From positions 13,510,704-13,574,703 of the forward strand of contig OZ038452.1 in the NCBI GenBank assembly GCA_964036195.1: a stretch of DNA of 64,000 nt. Reading direction: 5' to 3'. Positions within the stretch are counted from its first letter, which is position 1, and the number at the start of each line of letters is the position of its first letter. This DNA comes from Sphaerolaimus hirsutus. Lineage: Eukaryota > Nematoda > Chromadorea > Monhysterida > Sphaerolaimidae. Positions 34,957 to 45,442 of this stretch are shown here, piece by piece. A program made the position numbers and the translations under genes. The notes under the pieces were generated by a model. It saw only the letters and a list, made by a program, of their open reading frames with translations, searched no databases and had not been told where the DNA came from.

Positions 34957-37089
34957 CTAACAAGCATAATTGTTCATACCTGCCACTATCAATCTGTCAA
35001 CTGCTTTCCTGTGGGCCGGACAAGTCAAGTGAGAAAGCCAATCCTTTCTAGTGATACAGTGTGATACACATTTAATGTTACAGGTGGCATATCTATATGT
35101 ATTCAATGAAGGGCATACATAGAGTATGTGGTGTAGGTTGCAGATAACTTTAACAAATGGCGTGCTACATTTTAAGCAATGTTTCCTAATTAGTCCTGCA
35201 TGACTGCGGATAGAGTTATGTCGTGCAGCAAACCAAGCCAGGTTGTCATAATGCACCTTACTCAGATGCATTTGAAACCCTACGTCACATCGTATTGATG
35301 TTATTTTCTGTTTTAGTGTCTTTTCTTTAGCTGTCGCTATACGAAAAGTACGACATACTAGTTTAACATTTGATTTCGATAATACTTTGGCTTCGGATAC
35401 CGCTACAGTGATGTCTTTGCAGCAAGCCGACATTCGTGTGGTAAGGGGGAGTAAACTCTTAGCATGCAACCTAGGATTTCCATGCAGACTTTCATCGCAT
35501 TGCATAGCCCGTTTTAATAGTCTATCTATTGGCAGTGAGTTAGCATAATTTGTGTATGTAATTGTCATCTGTCGATATCTGTCAGATGGTAGTTCACCGC
35601 CGAGGTCTAGCAGAAGGCTGTCACCACTTGTTGATTTTGGCAGCCGACAACACCGTTTCATTGTTTGCAGATACAGTAAATCCATTTTTTTTAACAGTGC
35701 ATTATTGCACCCAGTCACTTCAAGGCCATACATACTAGCACTCTCAATATAAGATTTCCAAGCGATTTTACCGTAGAGTAAGGGTTTCGTCGTTCTCTGT
35801 GATGATAGTATTGCCAAACTGCTGTGTTTAAGGAATTTGTTATAACATGCCTTTATGTGGCTTTTGAAAGGCTGTATCTCATTTGTGATTGTGACACCCA
35901 GGTATCTTATTTCATTTGTTTCCTTAATAGTACCTAATGATTTATTCTCATCATAGCCTAGATGCCACTGTATTCTATGCATTGGTGTACCCCATCGTAG
36001 TACAGCAGATTTGTCTTGGTTTATGGTGACATTCCATTTCCAAGCCCATTTGCTAAATAGTAACATCAGTTCTTGCAGTTCAAATTCCGTGTTTGATAGT
36101 AAGACAATATCATCAGCAAAAAACAACCCAGGTAGTTTGGGCTCATTCCTGCCCATTTTAGCGCCATAACCAGTATTTAGTAAATCGTAGGCAAGATCAT
36201 GCATATAAATTGCATAGAGTGTAGGACTGAGAGCACAGCCCTGAGCCACACCAATAGGATAGGCCATTTCATTGCTGACATAATCACCGTACGTCATGCG
36301 TACTCGTATATTAGAGTACGCATTTTTTATCGCACTTATAAGTAAACTCGGAAGTCCCATTGTTTTCATTTTGTACCAAAGTTTGTTACGATCTACACGG
36401 TCGAATGCTTTTACAGCATCTACAAAGCAGCTGTAGAAATTATTACCCTGTGATTGGGCGTAATGGTAGCATGTCTTAAGTATTTGTACATTATCACATG
36501 TTCTTCTATTAGGTCGGAACCCACCTTGAAGTTCCGTAAACACATTGTAATGCTCAAGAACGTGCATAAGTCTGTTGTTGAGCAACACCATGTACAGTTT
36601 CTTGACATTACAGGATATCCCAAGAGTTCTGTAATTTTTCATATTAGATTTCTCCCCCTTTTTGTGCAATAAGACCATTTTGCAGACTATCGCATCAGGT
36701 ACGGGTGTTCCGTGTAACCAAGTATTATACATCTCCAGTAGGACTGTTTTTACAGTCCCGTCTAAATGCTTAAGATGCTCATGGTGAATATTTGTTGTAC
36801 CCGGTGATTTATTAATTTTTAACTGTTTGATAGCTACATCTAATTCTCTTAGGGTAAAGTCGGATGTCAGGTTTTTGATATCCGTGTTATCAAATGGTTG
36901 TATTTCTACCTTATGATAGGTCGGTGACCCTGGATTTGCACACATTATGTTCTTCCAGACTTTACCCATTTCCTCGTTCATTTCTGAATGTGTTTCTATC
37001 AGTTTTCCATTTTGGTCTTTCATTGCGGTAACTACTTTACCGCTTTTCCAGTTTTTGTTGATGTGTTTGTATATTGTATTCATCTCCAT
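34957..37089 (-). CDS. LINE reverse transcriptase ORF with C-terminal zinc knuckle (710 aa)
   Basis: The RT core is complete: FVDAVKAFD (222-230, block A aspartate), IGVAQGCALSP (279-289, the LINE Gly-x-x-Gln-Gly motif) and FADD (324-327, catalytic YxDD equivalent). The C-terminal part has Cys-x2-Cys, then His, then Cys (638, 641, 653/654, 659), the CCHC knuckle typical of APE-type LINEs. The enzyme would copy the element RNA at a nicked chromosomal site. The ATG at 37089 is only the first methionine: the frame is open back to about 37159 and overlaps the end of the upstream ORF in the -1 frame. The unspliced reading LEANNKHIEKTLNNRG before the ATG looks coding, so this protein may be made by frameshift or re-initiation, or the copy may carry a one-base lesion. 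Confidence 0.9.
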   Translation of the reverse strand: MEMNTIYKHINKNWKSGKVVTAMKDQNGKLIETHSEMNEEMGKVWKNIMCANPGSPTYHKVEIQPFDNTDIKNLTSDFTLRELDVAIKQLKINKSPGTTNIHHEHLKHLDGTVKTVLLEMYNTWLHGTPVPDAIVCKMVLLHKKGEKSNMKNYRTLGISCNVKKLYMVLLNNRLMHVLEHYNVFTELQGGFRPNRRTCDNVQILKTCYHYAQSQGNNFYSCFVDAVKAFDRVDRNKLWYKMKTMGLPSLLISAIKNAYSNIRVRMTYGDYVSNEMAYPIGVAQGCALSPTLYAIYMHDLAYDLLNTGYGAKMGRNEPKLPGLFFADDIVLLSNTEFELQELMLLFSKWAWKWNVTINQDKSAVLRWGTPMHRIQWHLGYDENKSLGTIKETNEIRYLGVTITNEIQPFKSHIKACYNKFLKHSSLAILSSQRTTKPLLYGKIAWKSYIESASMYGLEVTGCNNALLKKMDLLYLQTMKRCCRLPKSTSGDSLLLDLGGELPSDRYRQMTITYTNYANSLPIDRLLKRAMQCDESLHGNPRLHAKSLLPLTTRMSACCKDITVAVSEAKVLSKSNVKLVCRTFRIATAKEKTLKQKITSIRCDVGFQMHLSKVHYDNLAWFAARHNSIRSHAGLIRKHCLKCSTPFVKVICNLHHILYVCPSLNTYRYATCNIKCVSHCITRKDWLSHLTCPAHRKAVDRLIVAGMNNYAC

Positions 37090-37133
37090 ACCTCTGTTAT
37101 TCAGAGTTTTCTCAATGTGTTTATTGTTTGCCT

Positions 37134-40100
37134 CTAGATGAACATGTTTCTTTTCTTTTTAAGGGCGTACTTTAACCTTGTAAGCTCACTTTTAAGTGTC
37201 TCACTGAAATTGCTATACAGTTTTCTGCGTATTTTTGCTATATTTCTATGCAGTTTCTTTATAATCCGAGGTACAGATGGTTTAACCATGGTTTTCGTTC
37301 TATTTCTACTCTCTGTTGCTAGTACAGAGGCTGTTTTAATGCTTTGTGTTATTGATTCGTAAGTTGCAGAATCAGGTACTTCAAGAACGTTTTTGTAGAC
37401 AGACCATTCATCACCCTTAGGTTTTATATTGCTTTTAGGAACTTGTTTACAGGGAATGACGTCATTAATCCGTAGAAGAATTGCATGGTCTGAAAGAATC
37501 AGACAGATAGTGCCTGTAGTGTCTATCTCACCACATATTACTTCTGTGGTAAAGTTAGAAAAGCACAAATCAATAACTGAATGTGCGTTTACACGTTCAT
37601 AAGTCCACAAGTCAGAGAATATAGTATTGACCAGTGTTGGACCATACTGAGCTATCCAGTCTCTTATTAATTTCCCGTTCATGTTTATATCGGGATTATT
37701 GTTTTCTAGTCCCAATTCATCATCGCCTATATGCCCATTGAAGTCACCCACAATCAGTGTTTGTTGTGAGTACTCCGTATGATGTAGCATCATAACACCT
37801 AATTCTTGTAGTATATCTTCATTTTTTTGTGCAACCTTACATGACTTTTTGCATTTGCTATTGTTTTCCAAATAGCAAGTCACTACGTTCTGAGTTTGCA
37901 TTTTTGATGAGACAGAAATGCCAACTGCGTTGTCTTCATGTTTGAAGGTCAATGCTTTGTAGCTTAAGGTTTTCTTGATGTACATTGATATGCCACCTGT
38001 TTCAATGCTTTTTTTGAAAGTGTGTATCGCATTGTAACCTGGTATACAAATTGCATCTGTCGCACACCTAAAGTGCGTCTCAACGAAGCATAATACGTCA
38101 GCATTCGCAGAAAGTACTGCTGCAAAAAGCTCTTCCTTTTTCCATCGTAAAGAGTGAACATTTTGATAAATAATTGTAAGTGGTATAGCAACGGTTTCAA
38201 ATACCGAAAGTGCAGGATCCAATAGATTATCCACAGTTCCGCTAACAGCGTTTATTGGTCTAGCGAAGGCGATCACAACAAGTAAGGTAGACATACACCT
38301 ACCCCGCGATACACCACTAAAAAATCTCAGACAGTTCTCTAATAACTGCCTCCAACTTAGTGCAACTGTGATGCAATAAAGCAAAAAAATGAAGTCTATG
38401 TAATGTCTGAGATTTTTTAACCAAAGGATAACAGAAGCGTCAATTCCCTGAAAAAAATTTGTGAAATACACCGAGATCCATTGTGATTCATTTGATGTGC
38501 AAAATGTTGCGTCATAGTGCCTTGCCCCGGGGTCTGATTCATGTTGACTGGACCAGGTTGATGGGCAGAGCTTGAAGCGGAAGCCTGTGTTTAGAATAGT
38601 TTTGTGTACTGAGTAAGTATGGGGTGTAGTGTCTGGGACTGACATTTTTAACATTTCTCTCCTGGTCAATTCGGCGATGACCATGTTCCCCAAGTCAGAC
38701 GTATGTAAGCCATCGCGTGTCATCATACGCATAAATAGATCCAAACTGTCGTCGCAGCAGCACATAGAGAATTCATTACAGATAAAGTCCATCAAAGGTA
38801 AAACAACAATTTTTTTGTAGTTTTCCGCCATTAAATTAGTCAAAGAAGCCTCCAACATCGAAAAAAATTTCAAACTATCCGCCAAAAGTAACCTAGACCA
38901 CCCATGTTTCAAGTGCCTGTTCATAGTAGGACCGATAACCGACAGAATAATTTTGCCAGCCGGTTGCAGCTTAAGGCCGCGCGAATTGCAAACAAAAAAC
39001 ACACATTTACGCACACCCGCGAGGAAATAATCATCAACGCATGTGGGGCTGAATTTTTCGGAAAAGTACTGCTCAGCATCACATGCGTCCAGGACGCATC
39101 TGATCAAGACAGCGTCATAGCATGTGTCATATTGCACGTCAGACAATGCCGCACAAATAGTTGGCAACCGTCTGCCGTTAAAAAGCGATTTTGTGCTATG
39201 CACCGAAACAGGAACACTATGGCTGGCACAGTCAGAACCAAACATCATTTGTAGTGAGTGAGCGCATGAATCACCGGCCAGTAAAACGGAAAAAAAGTAC
39301 TCATATGCATTATCCCTAATTTTGCCAAAAAACGAGCAAGTATTTCTAAATGCTGGCACTGAATCGGGTTCCCTAAATGCGATTTTTGGCCCCAAATCAC
39401 AGGAAATGTGCAGGCTTCGAAGGATATCTGACGGCGATTTATTTTTGCATCCAAAAAGTTTGTCACTGAAAACACCAGGATCGGGGTGTTTCGCCGTCGA
39501 TTTCACAAAAGATGCAAGATTTTTTGCACATTTGGCCGCGGTAATCGGACTTAAGTTGCACAGCCACAGGCCTTTCACAATCGGGTGCGTCATGCGGGTA
39601 GCGCCAATTGCACGAACCTGATTGGTGGGGGGTGGGTTTGTAGTCCTCTTAACGAAACGCAACCCCGCTGCCACGCTTGCCTGTGCATGGCCCGCGTAGG
39701 TTCCATTGGTCGGAGCAGCGCGCTGAGGTAGCGGTGCACCAGTTGTCTGGAGCCCTACGTTGGGTAATGTAACACTTGTATTACCAAGAATATTTTGGAT
39801 GAATAAGTTGAAATGCATTGAATGTTCAATAAAATGATACATATATCTTAAACAGAGTATGTTAAATAATTCACCTGGCTGACTGTCAACTAGTGGTTCT
39901 TCAACGCCGAAATTCAGCTGCATCATGCGCTGTTGCCGCCCCTGGCGCACGAGTGTGTCCATTTGTATATCGGGGCCGTGTGCCACGTTTGACGCTGTAA
40001 TGAGAGACAGATCTTGTTGACAAAATTCACCTAAAGTGTACGAAAGATACAAAACTGAATCAATTAATAAAGATCCACCTGTAGTCAATTCTGGAAAATC

Positions 40101-40142
40101 ACTGTCCCAGTACGGTTCAGTGTCGACTAGAGGTTCCTGCAT
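37134..40142 (-). CDS. LINE ORF: SGNH-esterase-like domain plus apurinic endonuclease (1002 aa)
   Basis: Residues about 285-500 look like an SGNH/GDSL hydrolase: VLLAGDSCAHS (GDS, 290-292) resembles block I, VIGPTMN resembles the Gly-x-Asn block, and DGLHTSDLGN (477-486) resembles block V with Asp and His. CR1-like LINEs are known to carry esterase domains in their first protein. Two hydrophobic segments follow (about 580-600 and 617-630). From residue 653 comes an endonuclease-exonuclease-phosphatase fold: IIYQNVHSL, then VLCFVETHF, LIVGDFNGHIGDD and SDHAILLRI, the usual Asn, Glu, Asp-x-Asn and Ser-Asp-His motifs. The protein would nick target DNA to prime reverse transcription. The frame stays open upstream to about 40366 with no ATG, through an Arg/Gly/Gln-rich stretch. 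The motif EPLVD occurs twice (residues 3-7 and 82-86), each preceded by RQQR. It ends where the RT frame begins. Confidence 0.85.
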   Translation of the reverse strand: MQEPLVDTEPYWDSDFPELTTGGSLLIDSVLYLSYTLGEFCQQDLSLITASNVAHGPDIQMDTLVRQGRQQRMMQLNFGVEEPLVDSQPGELFNILCLRYMYHFIEHSMHFNLFIQNILGNTSVTLPNVGLQTTGAPLPQRAAPTNGTYAGHAQASVAAGLRFVKRTTNPPPTNQVRAIGATRMTHPIVKGLWLCNLSPITAAKCAKNLASFVKSTAKHPDPGVFSDKLFGCKNKSPSDILRSLHISCDLGPKIAFREPDSVPAFRNTCSFFGKIRDNAYEYFFSVLLAGDSCAHSLQMMFGSDCASHSVPVSVHSTKSLFNGRRLPTICAALSDVQYDTCYDAVLIRCVLDACDAEQYFSEKFSPTCVDDYFLAGVRKCVFFVCNSRGLKLQPAGKIILSVIGPTMNRHLKHGWSRLLLADSLKFFSMLEASLTNLMAENYKKIVVLPLMDFICNEFSMCCCDDSLDLFMRMMTRDGLHTSDLGNMVIAELTRREMLKMSVPDTTPHTYSVHKTILNTGFRFKLCPSTWSSQHESDPGARHYDATFCTSNESQWISVYFTNFFQGIDASVILWLKNLRHYIDFIFLLYCITVALSWRQLLENCLRFFSGVSRGRCMSTLLVVIAFARPINAVSGTVDNLLDPALSVFETVAIPLTIIYQNVHSLRWKKEELFAAVLSANADVLCFVETHFRCATDAICIPGYNAIHTFKKSIETGGISMYIKKTLSYKALTFKHEDNAVGISVSSKMQTQNVVTCYLENNSKCKKSCKVAQKNEDILQELGVMMLHHTEYSQQTLIVGDFNGHIGDDELGLENNNPDINMNGKLIRDWIAQYGPTLVNTIFSDLWTYERVNAHSVIDLCFSNFTTEVICGEIDTTGTICLILSDHAILLRINDVIPCKQVPKSNIKPKGDEWSVYKNVLEVPDSATYESITQSIKTASVLATESRNRTKTMVKPSVPRIIKKLHRNIAKIRRKLYSNFSETLKSELTRLKYALKKKRNMFI

Positions 40143-41210
40143 TGTGAGCAGGTCATTTTGGGTTTGCTGATGGGCGGTTCGCTGCTGGCGAGCCCCACCG
40201 TAGGCACCGCAAGCTAAAGTGGTACAAAGTACGCTATTATGTATACTAAGAAGCGAAATACAATAAATAATGGAAAGCCAGATAGATTTAGACAGACCGC
40301 GGCCGCGCGGCGCACCACCCGAATTTTGGCCTTGCCTCTGCCGCCCACGACTGTTGAAATTTTGGGCTTAATTTTGAGCATAGGCTGAGGCTTTTAGCTT
40401 AGGCTTAACTTTTGATTTTGAGCATAGGCTGAGTTTGAGCTTAGGAGGCACCCTGAAATGGCATCACTGCCCATCAGTCGTCCCCCCACGAATAACTCCC
40501 CCCTCAAAAAATTCTGACGAAAAATTACTCCCCAGGGACCTGTGTAAAAGACCGTATATCCTCGAAATAGTGCATCGTCATCTGCAAAAATGCAGACCGG
40601 TCAAAGCATGCAAAAATACAGACCAGCTGGCAGAATGTGAGAACACGAAAAGCGGGCATCAGTCACAGTCGCAGCCAGCATCCACACTACTGACCCAGTG
40701 GAGAAAATGAATGAATAAAAATCAGAAGCACAAATCAAAAACATCAAAATTGCAGACATACTGGCAGTACCTCTGTAGGACGTGGTACTGGCGCCTGCTA
40801 AGTATCAAATGTCACAAAATGTCATACAAATTTGTAAAATGATACGCAACGTGTCGAGATTTTATTACTGAAATTTAATCTTTTTAATTGTCATTTTGTA
40901 TAACATTTAACAATCGACTTGACACTTCACCGGGTGCGGCTGGGCTGGGAGTGTTGACTGGGCGACAAGGGGGGCTGGGTGTGCTAACTGGACAGCGACA
41001 AAGTGATAAAACTTGTTGCCGCACTGGTTTGAAGTCACCGGGGGATGACGGAGGCATTCGAAGCTCAGCACAACTTGTTTACTGCAGCGCACGCTTGCCA
41101 GGTGCCACGAGTAGGACTCATTATGCATCTAAACCGATTATGCATCTAGGCCCATCATGCACCTAATTCTACCCATTATGCATCTAGACAAATTATGCCT
41201 CTAACCAGAG

Positions 41211-41465
41211 TTGTAAAAAGTACTGAACTTTTTTAAAGCAAACGTAAACGTAAAGTATTTTTGTTTCGCCCTGAGTACAGAAAACTTTAATTTTTTATTT
41301 TTACTTTTACACTGCGTAAAAGGTGAGTAAAATACTTTTTGCCAGAGAAAACGTAAAATCGAGTATTTTTTCCAGGGAAAATGTAAAAATGGTATTTTTC
41401 TCACAGAAACACGCGAGTACGCGAGTATTTTTGAAAGTACGCGAGTACAGAAAAGGTATTTCAAA
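41211..41465. mobile_element. Fragment of the GAGTACGTTTACG hAT-type family
   Basis: Left terminus CAGAGTTGTAAAAAGTACTG, then AAACGTAAACGTAAAG and GAGTACGCGAGTAC units; the right end is lost against the following TA-type element. Confidence 0.65.
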
Positions 41466-41757
41466 GAGGCTTTTTATATAATTTTTCGGTAATTTTACAA
41501 AAAAACGGTAATAAATGTAAGAAAATAGGTTATATTGCGGCCTTAGATGTACATCTGTACATAAATGAGCGTATAAGTGTAGCCGCGATGCAAATAAGTA
41601 GTAATAAATACATCATGTACATTGGATACATGATGTACATCATTCCGGAGGGGGGTATTTCGAGGGGGGGGTTTATTATTTCCCCAGCCCATTTTGAGGG
41701 GGGGTTAATACGAGGGTGGGGTTAATTCAAGGGGGGGATAATTCGAGGTAATACGGT
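41466..41757. mobile_element. TACCGTATT-family element, right part
   Basis: Shares the ACGGTAATAAATGT..CATGATGTACATC core of 248-615 and ends AATTCGAGGTAATACGGTA; the left terminus was lost next to the hAT fragment. Confidence 0.65.
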
Positions 41758-42281
41758 AAGTGTTTAATCTCACATTGATGCTTAGATATTAAAATATTGC
41801 CCGAGTTTCAAATGTTGTTGAAATGGCTATGTTGAAATGAATAGAACGGCAGCCACCAATAGAACGGCAGGTAAAAAAAGTTGACGAAAAAAATAGAACC
41901 AATGGTCATTACTGAAGAAGGAAGCAAACAAAATAAGAAAAAGACATGATAACGTATCAGAAATAAAATACAAAATTTGACTGAAAGAACATCAAATACG
42001 GAAAATACGCCGATTTGACACATACAAGGAAAGACACCAAAAAGCCTGCACTGGTAAAGTTAGGACGATATTGATTGCACAGAATATCGGGTAAAGAACA
42101 AAATTTGCACATCAAAATTTAAAAAAGGATATATGGGGATACCAAATATCTGAGATAGACAAGGTCCAGTCTTTTATATAAATTTACCATTTTACACATG
42201 TTATTTATTTGTTCGAAAACTTTTTTATTTGTTCGAAAACGTTCGAATACTTCTTTCCCACCGTTTTTACATGCTATCGAC

Positions 42282-42738
42282 TACCGTATTTCCTCGAAAT
42301 ACCCCCCGGGGGGTGATTGTTTCATAGTGGTCCCGAGAGGGGGGGGGGGTCAAACGAGGGGGGGGGGGTATTTCGAGGGGGGGGGGTTATTATTTCACAA
42401 GAAAATTTTTGAAAACCAAGTACGAAATTGTCGTCTGAAACGTACGCAGACGTCGAAAAATGCAACAAAAACCGCCATTTATAAGATTCTGTAGACTAAT
42501 ATTAGTATGTAGATGGTATGTACACTGTTCTAACGTGATTCCGACATTGTTTTGACGTGTGTTCTGCACTACGCAGAACACAAACTGCCATATTTGTGAT
42601 GTACGTTCTCTTTACACTCAATTTGGGGGGGGGTATTTCGAGGGGGGGGTGATTGTTTCATAGTGGTCTCGAGAGGGGGGGGTCAAACGAGGGGGGGGGG
42701 TATTTCGAGGGGGGGGGGTATTTCGAGGAAATACGGTA
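42282..42738. mobile_element. TACCGTATT-family element, full length
   Basis: Perfect termini TACCGTATTTCCTCGAAATA and complement, 457 bp. The inside closely matches 54010-54470 in reverse (for example ACGTACGCAGACGTCG). Confidence 0.85.
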
Positions 42739-42860
42739 GTGATGGAAAAGCGCCAGAAAAACGGGCGCCATGGCGCCAAGCGCCAAGGGCGCGTGGCACC
42801 ATTCGAAAGATAGGGCGCCAGGTGTCAAAGGCGCCAGGCGTCAAGGGCGCCAGGATAAAT
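42739..42860. mobile_element. GGCGCC-array MITE fragment abutting a TACCGTATT element
   Basis: GTGATGGAAAAGCGCC begins where the right terminus of the preceding element ends (42738; the two share the TA). The right end is absent. Units are GGCGCCAAGCGCC and variants. Confidence 0.6.
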
Positions 42861-43314
42861 AAGTGCATACAATACCCGGCGTGTGCTAAAAATGTTTCTA
42901 CAGCACCATAGTACACGCATTCACTTCTAATTCGCAATCTCCTGGATGTTATTAACAAAAACAACACTGGCAACAAAAAATTTTCTTATAAAATCCACAT
43001 GACGAATTGAAACACAATGGAAATTGTCATTTGACAACAATCCATTCACTTCAAATAGACTTTTCCAATCAATGTTTCCTTGAAATGGACAAAAACGGAA
43101 TTGCAACGACTTGAATCCGTTGATTTATGATTTTGCAAGTTAAATGGTGAATCATTATCGTCTTCTGATCCATCAGACACATCTGATGAACCGTTGGACG
43201 AAAGATTTCCACCCAGTCGCACCACTTCGTTCATTTTTCTGGCGAATTTAGATCATCCACGGATGCGTTTGTTAATTTTTTCATTTACACAGCACTTACC
43301 TTTAAACCCTGCTG

Positions 43315-43788
43315 CATAGTTGTTAAAACGTATTTACTTTTACTCGATAAATACGTATACTCGAGTACCGAGTAAATACGTTTACGTTTCCTCAGAAAAA
43401 AGTTCCAGTACTCGCTTTTACGTATACTTTTTCAAAGTACGTGAGTACAGAAAACGTATTTTGGATAGTCTTTTATATCTATTTTTGAAGGCATGGAAGG
43501 AAAAAATGAGAGAATATGCCAAAAAATAGGGGAAAATAGTCGAAAATGAATATACAAGCCCATATATAGCCATGAATATTAGTGATTTTGAGTGAAAATT
43601 TGGGTGACATTTCTCAAAAATACTCACGTTTACGTTTTCTATGGGGAAAAGTACGTTTAATCACGTTTACTCATGAGTAAAAGAAAAAAATTATACTTTA
43701 CGTTTGCTGTACTCAAGGGGTGAGTAAAAAATAAATACTTTACGTTTACATATACATTGAAAAAAGTTCGGTACTTTGAACAACTCTG
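43315..43788. mobile_element. hAT-type element with GAGTACGTTTACG repeats
   Basis: Termini CATAGTTGTT / AACAACTCTG; perfect 8-bp target duplication CCCTGCTG (43307-43314, 43789-43796). Inside are alternations of AAATACGTTTAC and CGAGTAC units plus a core also seen near 55800 (GATTTTGAG..AAAAAT). Fragments of the same family occur at 27580-27700, 30920-31045, 32310-32375, 41211-41465 and 54660-54805. Confidence 0.9.
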
Positions 43789-43797
43789 CCCTGCTGG

Positions 43798-43990
43798 CGC
43801 ATTTTGTGCCCTTTTAAAGCAGGGCGCCAGGCGCCAAAGGGCGCCACGAAAAAAAGGCGCCATGGCGCCTTTCAGAAAGTGGGCACCAGGCGCCGAAGGC
43901 GCCACAGAAAAAGGGCGCCAAGCGCCAATGGCCATGGCGCGGCGCCCTTTGGCGCCTACAAATAGCGCCAGCGCCATGGCGCCATTCCAT
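43798..43990. mobile_element. GGCGCC-array MITE fragment
   Basis: A dense GGCGCC/GGCGCCA array with a partial right end (GGCGCCATTCCATC). It lies directly after the hAT-type element 43315-43788, within its 8-bp duplicate neighbourhood. Confidence 0.6.
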
Positions 43991-45442
43991 CGACCGAATT
44001 TTACCTGACATTTAAGAGGCAAACAAATTTTTTATTAAAAATAAGATACCGAGATCAAAAAGTCATATCGACCGAACACAAAACCCATCCAGACACTCAA
44101 AGCTCCATAGTTGCAGCCAACAAATATATTTCTATATACAGCGCTTGGCAAAGTGCCAATAGGAACTCTGGCGCCTGTAGCATCGTATGGCGGGCGGGGT
44201 CGGTGAAAAAGGTAAAGTGCACTCTTTTTATTTGAGCCATGAATGGTGCAAACAACTTTGAACGGCATGCATTGGACGCGGCCTGAGGGGGGGGGATTTG
44301 GGAAGTTAGCGCCATTGGCATCTCCGCTAGTATTGAATAAATGCGTGATAGATAGAAAATAAAACTTGGATCTCAAAAAAGCTCACAAAAAAGAAATATG
44401 ATTAAATCACTCCGGAAAATTATCGCAAAAATGTATTATATTTTTCGATATTTTCTGATATATTTTTTATAAAAAAGGCTCAGATTTTTTACAATGCTAA
44501 TCACCACTACGGGCACAGGAATGATGGCGCCAAGCGACATGACGCTTTTAGGTCTCTGGTTGAATTCAGTATAATTCGATATAAATATTTAAAGAAAAAT
44601 TAATTTAAATCAATTTGTTTAAACATAAAACTACGTGTTTTATGCGGGCCTGTGCCTCATGTCATCTAAACCACTTGGCATCTTGACCCGGATGGCATTA
44701 ATTTCTCCCCGCTTGGCATCTAGACCCGGATGGCATCTACCGTGCCATATATGCCAAGCGGGCTAGATGCCAGCCCATGCCATGCGGTCTCCATGCCACT
44801 TGGGTGTACATGCCAATCGGGTTGAACAATCACAAAGAGATATCAGTGAGCCAATCACAAAGGGAAGTCATTTGTTATGTGTAATCTCATCGGCACAAAT
44901 CTGGCAGCGCGTCGCGCCAATACGGCACCATTTTGACGCAGAGTTTTTGCGTTGACACGGTTTGCAGGACGGCGCGCGCCTGCAGATGTTGTACTGGTAA
45001 ATAGCTGTGCACGATAGCGCATGTAACATTGCCGCTTGTTGAAGCGTAAAATACAACAGTGCCGCTACACGAAGTTTTGCGCTACAAAAACTACTGCTGG
45101 TACAACATAAGAGTTGTGTAAAATTCCCTGTAAAATGACAAATGTCATCCAAATTGTCAAAGGTCATGTATGTCGTGTAAAATGTTTCTCTTTTACCGGT
45201 CATTACTTTTGACACTCTGCATGACATTTGACATTTTACAGGGTAGACTAGCCCATTTTTCATTCAGTTCGGCACATTCACTTCTAAAGTTTGGCACATT
45301 GTAAAAATGCAAAAATGACACCATGTTTTGAAGGTTACACACAAATTTTCTTCACACCTTCGACTGACGAAAAAACTCATCAAAATAGAAAGTCTCTCAC
45401 ACTCATTCAACACATCAATTTTATTACAAAAAAACCGCTCAC
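43991..45442. other. No supported gene; expected region for downstream exons
   Basis: The minus-strand gene should continue here after the donor at 45442. I found no exon with a convincing frame and acceptor. CATGCCACTTGGGTG-type repeats occupy about 44650-44830; TGTAAAATGACAAATG repeats occupy 45115-45245. Confidence 0.45.

Larger units (their letters stand above)
34720..40440 (-). mobile_element. Non-LTR retrotransposon (LINE, APE class, CR1/L2-like)
   Basis: Two long minus-strand ORFs encode an esterase-like domain, an apurinic endonuclease, a reverse transcriptase and a C-terminal zinc knuckle, in that order. The 5' end is uncertain: 40371-40440 holds two copies of TTGAGCATAGGCTGAG, which may be a promoter/5'UTR repeat. 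The 3' end is also uncertain: 34725-34793 contains three copies of a unit with TTAAAGATGGCGG, plausible as the 3'-terminal short repeat of such elements. No target-site duplication was identified. The ORFs lack internal stops, so the copy is young or under constraint. Confidence 0.8.
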
